Source: Heterotrichella gracilis
Lineage: Eukaryota > Sar > Xanthophyceae > Tribonematales > Xanthonemataceae
NCBI GenBank assembly: GCA_032358255.1
Contig: JAULBX010027794.1
Coordinates: 1-34,206 of the forward strand
DNA length: 34,206 nucleotides
Reading direction: 5' to 3'
Shown here piece by piece: positions 11,263-20,205 of the stretch (positions within the stretch are counted from its first letter, which is position 1; every line of letters begins with the position of its first letter). The translations under genes were made by a program, and so were the position numbers. The notes beneath the pieces were generated by a model, which was not told the origin of the DNA, did not search any database, and saw nothing but the letters and a program-made list of their open reading frames with translations.

Positions 11263-12020
11263 TGTGTCAAACTGCCCTAGGTACGCGAGTAAGGGGTTGT
11301 CATCTCATTGCAATGCATGCATATGTAAGTAAATGCATGCTGCCGCTCAAGACCGTCCACAGCTCTGTGAAAGCATCAAGGGCGCAGTGTGAGAATAAAT
11401 GGTTTGTTAGTATTTGCTGGCAGCAACCCACGAGGAGGTGGCGCCCTGTTGGTGGCCCACAATGCAGTGCTATCGGGGATGTATATCAATGCTATGCTTG
11501 CTCTGACAGCTCAAGGCTACAGCACCTCATAAATATCAATCTGAACATGCGCCTACTGTAATTGACAACGCAAACTGGACAGAGATAGGAGTCGAGCCGT
11601 GTATATCTGCCAATGGCAGAGGCCACCGATGCCCCACCCAAGCGGGCCCGCTTGCCGCCAACCAATCACGTGAGGCCGCAGCTCTTGCAGTCTGAGCCGC
11701 TGGTTTACAGCGAACGAATATATGCCTCAACGGTCTAGCAACGGCGACAAAAGCACAGCAATTGCCCGCTCCCTACCTGTGCGTATTTTCCTGTGTCCAC
11801 TCCTTGCTTCTGATCAGCAGTGGTTTCGTACATTGCAGGTGATAACCCCGCACCGCGAAGTTAGTGATCTGAGCATTGCAGACTTTTCAGGGGGCTTGCC
11901 ACTTCATACCTTGTTTCTGCTTGCTGAATTGACGTTGGAACGTGGCCAGTGTCAAGGTGTCCTTTTCTGTTTGCCCCAAAAGCACGTCTCTGCACCTGAA
12001 CACTGGCCGCAGTCGCCACA
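11263..12020. promoter_or_regulatory. divergent promoter region uL18m / MTFP1
   Basis: A 758-bp gap between two oppositely transcribed genes for mitochondrial proteins, a likely bidirectional promoter. It contains a small open frame (see 11613-11738), but no clear TATA box or other motif that I can name. Confidence 0.4.
11613..11738 (+). other. 41-aa open frame with NLS-like start
   Basis: ATG to TAG, beginning MAEATDAPPKRARLPPTNH. The PPKRARL stretch looks like a basic nuclear signal. A GTGAGG donor-like site follows codon 19, so this could be the first exon of an unannotated transcript or an upstream ORF in the MTFP1 leader. No continuation in frame with MTFP1 could be built. Function unknown. 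Confidence 0.2.
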
Positions 12021-13899
12021 ATGCACAGCATGCAATTGCAAACCTCGGCAAGAGGAGGACTCCTGCAAAAACCCGCCCTTCGGCACCGTTCCAGCGCCAC
12101 AATCCCCAGCAGAACCCAAAGATCACATTCCCTCACCGTGCGGAGCAGCATTCGGGAGCCTGAGAAACTCGACAAGGGGGGCGTGTACCCAGACTTTGAA
12201 ACCGAGGCAGAGGACAAGGGTCTCCTGCCCGTGAGGCAACCAGGCAACTTCCCTGAAGTGGGCTTCTCGCAGACCTTCCAGAGCGTGTTCAGCAGCGTGG
12301 ACTTCGAGTCTGAGGGCAATTCTTTCTTCGCCGAGGAGAAGGTCTATGACCCATTGAGGGACGGGCCCCTGCGCTACCTGGGATACGCAAATGAAGTCGG
12401 GTGAGTTGGAAGCAGAAGCTGAAAACACACACCCTTCACCTTATAGTTGATTCCTTGCAATTGGAACCTTCTCATGCCTAGGCTGGCTCCTCTTATGCAT
12501 GGGCACCACATGCATGCATGCATGCCAATGCCTCTCCCAGTGCCTATGCAAAACCAGCCCATAGCTGAAACACATAGTCCCACTACAACTCCTGTATCTG
12601 TGAAAATTATCCCAGCTTCCTCCATTGTCCACTTCCCTATGCATATGCATGCAGACACATTCATGGGCCCCAACCCAGCTGTACTCCTGCTGTTGATCTG
12701 AACTGCCTCCTCTCCCCTGGCCCCACCCCAAACCCCCACCCACTTACCCCACTTACCCCACTTACCCCACCGTCCACCCGTGCTCCCTGTTCTCTCCAAC
12801 CCACTTCCCAACCCTTGCAAGCAGAACCCTTAACCCTTAACCTGAAGCCCACACAGCGCCGCCCCACCCTGAACCCTAAAACCCTCTCTGTGCCGCTCGT
12901 AAAGGGAAGCCTTCGGCGCGTGGCTGCCATTCTGGGGCGTCCCCTTCTCCAGCCTCCCATTGCGCCATATTTCCCCTAAACTCTAAAGTCCTCGCTGTGC
13001 CATCTGTGCAGGGAAGCCTTCGGCGCGTGGCTGCCCTTCTGGGGCGTGCCCTTCTCCTATTTTGTGGCCATCTCCTACGTGCTGGTTGACACCTATGACA
13101 AGGGGCAGAAGGGGTACCAGCAGGCCAAGCGGGAGTTTGAGGGGCGCAGCTTCGACCCCCGCGTGGACGTAGAAAAGTGAGGTTTGCACTGGGGAAGTGT
13201 AGACACTGCGAACCCTGTAAGGTTATTGTTTGGTGTGCGGCAACGTCGCATCCAAGCAACCTGTGCGCTGTACGCCATGGTGTAGCTTGTGCACTGTGTC
13301 GGGGACGGAGGTGGGGGTCGGGTAGGAGGGGAGGTTTGCCGGGGTTTGCCGGGGATGTTAACCACATGATTAAGTACTTGCATGACTTGTCGGGGATGTT
13401 GATGGCGCCATTTACATAATCCTAGCGTTAGTTCAAGGTTCCAACCCCTGCTGAAGCCCTTGCTCCGCACCCACCCAGGTTGGAGCGCCTGCTAGCCCTG
13501 GAGCGCGCGGTGGACACCGTGGTGTGGCAGCTCATCGCATCGGTGGCCGCACCCGGCTACACCATCCACACCATCGTGGCCATCACCTTTGCAGCCCTGC
13601 AGGCAGCGGAGTCACTCCCAGCAATCCACAGCGCAATGGACGGGATGGCCACTGCTTTCTCCATCCCCCCAGAAACCTTCCTGACCTACTTCAACAAGTC
13701 GGTCCCCACCGCGGTGGGCCTGGGGACCATCCCCTTCATCGTGCATCCCATCGACAATGTGGTTCATGCGCTGCTGAACTCTACCTTGAGGCCCGCCATG
13801 AAGCGCTACATTTGTGCAAGCGGGGGTGCCCTGGCGGGCATGGCCCTGTGCGAGGACTGCACGCCCAACGGGGCGGCATCCACGCAGGAGAACGAGTGA
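12021..13899 (+). CDS. MTFP1: MTFP1/MTP18-type mitochondrial fission process protein
   Basis: Inner-membrane protein of the MTFP1 (MTP18) family, linked in animals to mitochondrial fission. Exons 12021-12400, 13012-13176 and 13479-13899 (GT-AG, phases agree) give 321 aa against about 166 in human. The hallmarks are RYLGYANEVGEAF near residues 117-130, SYVLVDTYDKGQKG, VDTVVWQLIASVAAPGYTIH, and TIPFIVHPIDNVVHALLNS near 266-284. Three to four hydrophobic segments fit a multi-pass membrane protein. The first 45 or so residues are rich in Ser, Arg and Gln with few acids (MHSMQLQTSARGG...), like an organellar targeting peptide; plastid targeting cannot be excluded. Relative to human it has this extension, an acidic linker, and an insert between the second and third blocks. 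Confidence 0.9.
12873..12955 (+). repeat. partial copy of MTFP1 exon 2 inside intron 1
   Basis: It repeats the acceptor region and the first 40 nt or so of exon 2 (EAFGAWLPFWGVPFS), about 102 bp upstream of the real exon. AG is kept (GTAAAG) but the surrounding tract is poor. The frame ends soon after in CCTAAACTCTAA. It begins within an AACCCTAAAACCC motif. Confidence 0.85.
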
Positions 13900-15189
13900 G
13901 GGGCGCGGTGCAGATGCAGCAAAACGCAGGCGCAGCGGGGCGTTTTATTGCAGCGGAACGTGTGGTGGCGGAGGGGATGTATTTTCAGTGAAGCGCGCAG
14001 CCAGATACGGGGTACTTTTTTTCAGGAAATTGGTATGGGGGGGAGCTACCTTTGCCGTGAGTTGCATCTGTGGAAGGGGGATGTGCAGCTTGGGGAAGGG
14101 CTGGGCTTACACTTGGGAAGTGTGCAGGCAGCGAGCCGGTATTAATTCCAGCAAAGCTTTGGAAGGTTGCCATGCAGCAGGAGGAGCCATATTGGTGCGT
14201 GGAAGGTTGGTGGTGCCACCAGTGCCCTTATGTAGGGTCAGAGCCTGCTGGCTGTGCAAGCAGCCACTGCAGGCGGCAGGTTGGGAGTTGGTGGCGGCTG
14301 CTGGGAGCATGGCTGCGACCTTGCAAAACACAAATTTGGTGTACAATGCGCTTGCCTTGATGGCCTGACAATGTTTTCATGTGTACACATATTGCATTCT
14401 TAGCTATCGTTGTCTGCACTGCACAGGCTGTTGAGCACTTTTCTTCCGGGACTCGGCATTGCCATCCACGTGCACTTTTCTGCCAGCTGTCCGGTGCACG
14501 CACATGTGTGCACATGGCGCAATGCACGTGCAAGTGGTGTTCCCTGGATTACGTGTCACACTGTGGCAATATTGCCAGGGATTGGTTCAATATTTTATCA
14601 TTATGCAAACATGGGCATGTGGTTTTGCACGCATGGGCCACCAGTCTGGCTATCGGCAGCCGCTTTGCGCCATTCAATCCAATTTGGCGCATGGTATGCC
14701 TGTAACAGTTGCCATTGAACAGATTCTTCACCATCTAGTTGTATGCAAGCTTTTCGGATGATTTTTTTATTGCAACCTTTCCAGATCCATACTTTAATGA
14801 GCCACGTCCTGGCCAGGGTTCAACCCCCACTTCACTGTTTGTCGGGATTCCTGTAAATGTTGATTGAATTCATGTCGCCTGATTCCTGTAAATTAAATTA
14901 AATGCCATAATTTTGTTCTGAATGAATCATTTGACGACTGTCGTCACACATGGGCCGATGCGGTAAAATATCAGTACTGTGGTGTCCAACAAGTCAAATC
15001 ACAAATGCTCGAGTTGGCCATGCCGCATGATGCCATTCAATTTGATCCAAACAAATGCTTCCCAACGCGGCTCTGAAAGGCTGCGTACTTAGTATTTAGT
15101 AGACTCTCACCACCAGAAATCACCGTGTTAGACGTTCCACTGTGACACTGTCAAGTGCACTAGTGCCAGGCTGGCACTGCCGTAACCAT
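13900..15189. other. intergenic region after MTFP1
   Basis: No gene is recognisable on either strand. The first 480 bp or so hold open frames that only shadow the GC-rich 3' flank of MTFP1. From about 14750 the sequence becomes clearly more AT-rich. A TGTAA lies at 14701-14705. Confidence 0.5.
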
Positions 15190-15426
15190 CATGCCGATTC
15201 CTCAGAGGAGGTCATCCCATCCCCATCCCCATCCCCATCCCCATCTTCATCGTCCTCGCACCCTTCCTCTTCACCAGGCTCTTCATCGAACTCATCACCT
15301 GACTCACCCTCTCCATCATCCTCTTCCCCTTGTTCTTCATCGCACTCGTCCTCTTCCTCAAACTCTTCACCAGACTCCCCACTTGACCCTCCTTCAGAAT
15401 CACCAGACTCGTCAAATTCACCGCAT
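15190..15426. repeat. low-complexity Asp/Glu (-) or Ser/Pro (+) coding-like tract
   Basis: An imperfect purine/pyrimidine-biased tract that includes about five CCCCAT hexamers at 15216-15243. Read on the minus strand it encodes about 75 mostly Asp/Glu/Gly/Ser residues, in a frame shifted by one from the end of the F-box gene just upstream. Read on the plus strand it gives a Ser/Pro-rich frame (15142-15501). It may be a 3' UTR repeat or a lost acidic tail. Confidence 0.6.
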
Positions 15427-18400
15427 TCAGACGACGAAGGTGTCATCGCCCAGCCACGTGGGCACCTCAAATGGTGTGGCTGGCGCCTTGCACAGGTCTG
15501 ATGCGCTCATCCCCGCCAGCTTGGCAGCCAGGTCAGCAGGTGGGTAGTGGAGCTCCGGCTCCAACACGCTTGGCTCAAAAGAATGCACCCAAACACCGGC
15601 AGCGGACCCCAGGGGGCCTGCAGGCGCCTTGACGCAGATACCAGAGGGGCAGAACGCCAGGTGTTCCCACAACCACACCAGCACGTCTGCAGTTGCCTGC
15701 CAGTCCAAATCTGCCAGCTCATGCTCGCCCTCTGAATCCAGCTTATTCCTGTGCACGCAGCGGGTAGTCAGCCGGTGACAAGTGCAACTGCAAGCAAGGC
15801 TTTTGTAGGGTGTAGGCTTTTAAGTTCTCGTCGTGCCTGTTTAGGGTCTAGGGTATACGTTGTACCTGTGTATGCAGGGGAAAGAGTACTTAGCAGTTGC
15901 CAAGGTTATGGTATAGGGTTGGATCGCCCTATTAGGGTTTGAATTTTAATTCACATTTTCTGCCATTGCATGAACAGGCAGAAGCCCTTTGGCGATTGCC
16001 ACGGAGATGCAGTATGGTTTGGGGTTCAAAGCGCTGTCTGTACATGTTGAGGGTTCAAGATGTAGGGTGTAGGGCTGAGAGCACTCCCGCACCTGTGTAT
16101 GTAGATGCAGGGGTCCTGTGTGGTAACCGCGAGCACACCGTTTGACTCCAGTGCTGGCTGTGGCTTCTCCACACATACCAGCCCTCCCGGCACCGGCACT
16201 TTGACGTACATCACCTGACTTAAGCCATCTTCCTCTGGGCGTGGTGCCTGTGCATCTATCCTCAGTTCCTGCAACAGCAGCGGCTTTGGTTTAATGAGAC
16301 AACAGTAATGGGCACAGGAGGTAGCAATAAATAGCCAATGAAGTGCCTGACATCGCATGTCCCATGGCAAGGCTGATTGCTGATTTGGCCCGCAATGCGG
16401 AGTCCATGAGACTACGAGTAACTTACTAAATTCATGCCATGGGCAAGTGAACAGGCAAACCAATCAATAAGCATATGTCCAAGAAATGTCCAGCAATGCA
16501 GCCGAATTCTATGCTGAACAGTCTACGTATAAAGCAGTCTACGTACTACGTAGAGACCTGCGTTCCGGCAGCCTTCCCTGTCCTAAAACTGCTAAATGCA
16601 ATCTGTGCATGGGAATTACAACATCGAGGGTTTTGGGATTTTACCACCAAACCCTTGGGGTTTCAGCATTGAGGGTACCAAGCCACCTACCTGGAGGCTG
16701 CTCATAGTGGTGATTGCAATGGGGAGGTGCGCCACTGGATCAGTTGCCATCAGCTTCCACACGCAGCAGTATGCCCAGCTGCTGAAGCCTGGTGAGGTGG
16801 ATGATGTGGCTGCCCACTGCCCATTCACGATATTCCTCATCTTCTCCTTGAGAGCCCACATCATACTGGATAAAAAGGAGCTCCAGCTGCGTCAGGGGCC
16901 CAATTGAGGGGGGCACCAGCTCCAAATTGTAGGTGTCGGGGTCCTCCTCGTCTTCTTCAGCAAATGGGTCTGGGTGCAGGCTCAGAGTGAGGGAGGTGAG
17001 GGCTGAAAGGGCGGACAACGCTGACAAGGCTGGCTCCCAAGTAGGCACGAAGAACCCCTCTAGCTTCAGATCAACTAGGTTAGGGACTGCTGCTGTGAGG
17101 TGGCTCAGCTTGGGCATCAGCACCCCACCATCTGTTGTGTCTGAAAAAGTGAGATGCGTGAGGCTGCGGCTGGTGCACACTGGCAGGGGGTACTGGCTGT
17201 CCAGTGGCGGCTGCATGGCTGCGAATTTGTGCTTTGTGCTGTTGACACAGGCCACCAGGTAGGGGCAGCAGTCGAGGTTGGCAGGGCAGGGCAGGCCATG
17301 CAGGGACACGGAGGAAAGGGCTGTCAGGCTACTGAGGCTGTTGGCAATCCCCTGGCGGAATTCTCTGGCGGGATCATCCAACGTCGCCCACCCATGCTCA
17401 AAATCATCCACCTCCAAGTGCAGAACCTCGAGACCCACCAAAGTGGCCAGGGACCTCGCCGCTTCGGGAAGTGCGGCACTCCCTGGGTCACCCACCTCCA
17501 TCTCCAGGGCCAGGTGAGTCAGTGCGGTGCAGTTGGCGATGGGGTGAACGGTCTCGGCTGACACCTTGCCAAGGCTCAAGTGCACAAGGCTAGCGGGAGA
17601 TTCGAGTTGGCGGGTTTTGAGGCAGCTGGCGAGGGCGTCTGGTAGCCACAGGCGCATAATACCTGTCAAAAGATACAAGATGAGAACCTGGCTTAGGGTG
17701 ACTGGTTTGGATGTGGGGTCCGGGGTTTAGGGTCGTGGTTTGCTGCAGCATACCTGCGGTTCCAAACCAAATTCGAGGAGTCAAAGCGGTTGAGGGTGTA
17801 AGGCTGAGAGGTTTTGGGTTTTGGGTTTGCACCTGTTGGGGTCGTCTGGAGGTCGCAGGCAAGCCACACCTGGCATGTAGCATCCAAGTTGGAATAAGAA
17901 GCTGGTTTAGGGTTGCGGGTGCCAGGATGCATAAAGGTTGTCTGGATGCAAGCCCACATGGCGTGGGTATTCGGAGCCAGGATGAAAGGTTGACGATGGT
18001 TGGGATTTGCGGTTTTGGGGTTTTGCACTGATTGCTTGCAACACATCTGGCACGTAACTCTTGGCTGCGAACTTGCCTAGGGTTTGGGTTTAGGGTTTTG
18101 CAAGCACACCTGGCATGTGTTTCTTGAGCCAGAAGGAGAACTGGAGGCAGAACCTTGCCCGGGACATCCCAAACCTGCGGACTGGCCTGTCCAGCACTTG
18201 GGCCTGGGACACGCACAGTGGTCTTCAGTCTGCAGGCCCGGGTCTCAATACCGCCATATAAGGGATGCATTTACATTGAGTTGATACAGTTCAAGTTTGC
18301 AGTGCTCTTTCACTGCAGGTGAGCAGCCATCCTTGCACACTTAGTCTTTGCAGGCCGTGTGTACATCTACAAGGCACTTGGCAGTCAAAGCAGTCCACAT

Positions 18401-18873
18401 GGCGCCTTTGTGTTCCGCGTACCCATTCCAAGTAACCTTCGGTGTCTTCGAGACACCGGTGCCGTGCCTTGAGCACACATAAGACTTCTACGCCCCCTTT
18501 CCAACTTCCCTCGTTCTCAGGCCACAACGCAACTGAATGAACATTGTGATGTGACCCAACTGCAGTTATGAAGGTCAGTATGAGCCCAAGGGATACACAC
18601 CAAGCTAGTGTACCACCTCCAGCCACTCACTAAAGACCCCAAACCTCAGACCCCGAACACAGTACTTACATTAACGTCAGCCCACATGACCGAGGGTCCC
18701 TTGCTCAGCTGGTGCCACGCCTTGCACACCAGAGGAACCAGCCCCAGGCGCTCACCCAGGCTGAGGTGGCCAAACACAAGCTGAAGCACGTCTGATGGCA
18801 AGGACTGTATGCCTGGCTGATCCATGAGGTTGTGGATGGGTATTCGGGCAGGATTACGCTGCAAACCTTGCAA
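15427..18873 (-). CDS. F-box/LRR protein with apparent frame break
   Basis: Probable SCF ubiquitin-ligase substrate adaptor. Exons in order: 18873-18670, 18203-18110, 17662-16691, 16268-16093, 15748-15427. The F-box is in exon 1 (IQSLPSDVLQLVFGHLSLGE, LVPLVCKAWHQLSKGPSVMW). Met at 18825 (MDQPGIQSL) is an equally good start. Exon 2 supplies FWLKKHMPG, and exon 3 has several LRRs (SLVHLSLG, LTHLALEM, LEVLHLEV, LVDLKLEGF, LTSLTLSL). Near 16740 the LRR frame reads ILLRVEADGN then stops, but one base over it continues ATDPVAHLPIAITTMSSLQ up to a clean GTAGGT donor and joins ELRIDAQAPRPEEDG in exon 4. Removing one base restores all phases (about 588 aa). So there is either a sequence error, a recent mutation, or a truncated protein. 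Exon 5 encodes a C-terminal domain I do not recognise (ADVLVWLWEHLAFC...). Confidence 0.75.
17855..18060 (-). repeat. decayed copies of F-box exon 2 3' end
   Basis: At about 17868, 17950 and 18045 the intron repeats variants of the exon 2 end plus donor (minus strand AACACATGCCAG then GTGTGCTTGC). Telomere-like TTTAGGG motifs lie between the copies and right beside the genuine donor at about 18080-18095. Confidence 0.6.
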
Positions 18874-19199
18874 GGTGGCTCCGAGAGTAGGCCTGCAGGT
18901 GATGCCAACAAAAGTGCGTTTTTATCACCCAAAGCGGTTAGCGCAGTGTCAAACTGTATGGTTTAAATAAAAAGACTGAAAAGGCATGTAGGTGAACAAG
19001 TCTATGACACAAAGCTCTCTCCACCTTAACGTTATAGGCGCATGCATGCATGTTTGACCGAGATGGGTGATCAAGAGACGTTTTAATATCCGGACCTGGT
19101 AAAGGAAGATACCTGTTTCAAAACACTTAGCGTTTTAATTATACGCGAACCCACGTCTCACGTTGCAGTATAACCTCAACAGGTGCGTGTGATGTCCCA
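18874..19199. promoter_or_regulatory. divergent promoter region, F-box gene / unknown gene
   Basis: A 326-bp AT-richer gap between the minus-strand F-box gene and the plus-strand two-exon gene. It contains a CATGCATGCATG run near 19040. No other element could be named. Confidence 0.35.
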
Positions 19200-19677
19200 A
19201 TGCCAAGTAGGCAGGAACACCCAGACCTATTCGAAGATGAGGGGCATCTCAAGCTATACAAGGCTTGGGTCAAGAAAACACTGGGTCTAAAAGAATGGCC
19301 TGACAATTCTCGAGAGTGGGTCTTCTCTCTGGCGTTATCAGTGCCTTTCCCAAAACTGGTGTTATGCCTGGATCGTAAGTTTCAGTCAGTCACTGCTGTG
19401 ACTCACAGTTAGTAACATCCAGCATAACACCTATATAGACCAATACGTGTCATGCACAGGTGTAGGTCCTATATTTGCCAAGGTCACCACACTACAGCAT
19501 GCTCAGCCTGATGCAGCGCCGGGAGCTTGGCAAGGGAGGCTCCCTCGATTTGCGAGGTTTACACCCTTGGTCCAAACCCTACCGTGGGGTAATTTGAAGC
19601 CCTACATTGCAGCCCTGCCTTACGTGGCAACCAAGGTCTTTCTGCAATTTCATTTTGAAAGAAACGAGGGGTTATAG
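19200..19677 (+). CDS. unknown two-exon gene, 130 aa
   Basis: Exon 19200-19374 ends in a perfect GTAAGT donor. An 85-bp intron with a GCACAG acceptor precedes exon 19460-19677, and phases agree (phase 1). The protein starts MPSRQEHPDLFEDEGHLKLY, continues KAWVKKTLGLKEWPDN, and crosses the junction as LVLCLDRVGPIFAKV. It ends VATKVFLQFHFERNEGL. The composition is mixed and protein-like, not the Pro/His repeats of the shadow frames. There is no signal peptide or clear membrane segment; the LKLYKAWVKKTLGL part could be an amphipathic helix. I do not recognise a family. It could also be the end of a longer gene. Confidence 0.5.
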
Positions 19678-20205
19678 CATAAGATAACAGCTTCGACGGG
19701 CTTTGTGACACACAGGCTCCTTTCGTACCACCAGGTTTTATCACAAACTGTGTCTGGCGGTGACAACAGCCCACCACCTTTTTGAGGAAACTGCCTGCTC
19801 TGTCCCCCTTCCTTGCTCCCACCCCTACTCCCACCATGCGCAGGCCTCCCCGCGTGATATCTCTACACCATCACCCCTCCCTTTCTCCCCCCTCCACCCA
19901 CCACCTCACCCACCACCCATTTTCCCTCCAAACCAAAACCACCAGCAGCACGCGCCCTCACTTGCATAGCTCCCAATGCTGCCCGTATTTACCACAAAAG
20001 GGCGCAATAAAGGCCAAAAGAACGTCTGTTAATGTGGCGGAGATAACAACAGCCCTCTAAGGCAAAAAGAGCATCCCCAACCTTGCGCAGCATGACACAG
20101 TTGCCCAAAACAAGCAAGAAGGCACGGAAACAGACTGAGAACCCCCGAAGAGAGGGCCTGGTTAAAAGGTGAAAAGTTCAGAACCACCATTCTGATCCCA
20201 CCCCC
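19678..20205. other. convergent 3' region
   Basis: Between the stop of the unknown gene and the stop of mS29. It is pyrimidine-rich at 19790-19960 (Pro/His-type shadow frames), with no gene seen. Confidence 0.5.

Noticed and set aside
14800..14850. tRNA-like GGTTCAA box near 14818
   Set aside because: No matching A box or cloverleaf could be folded around it.
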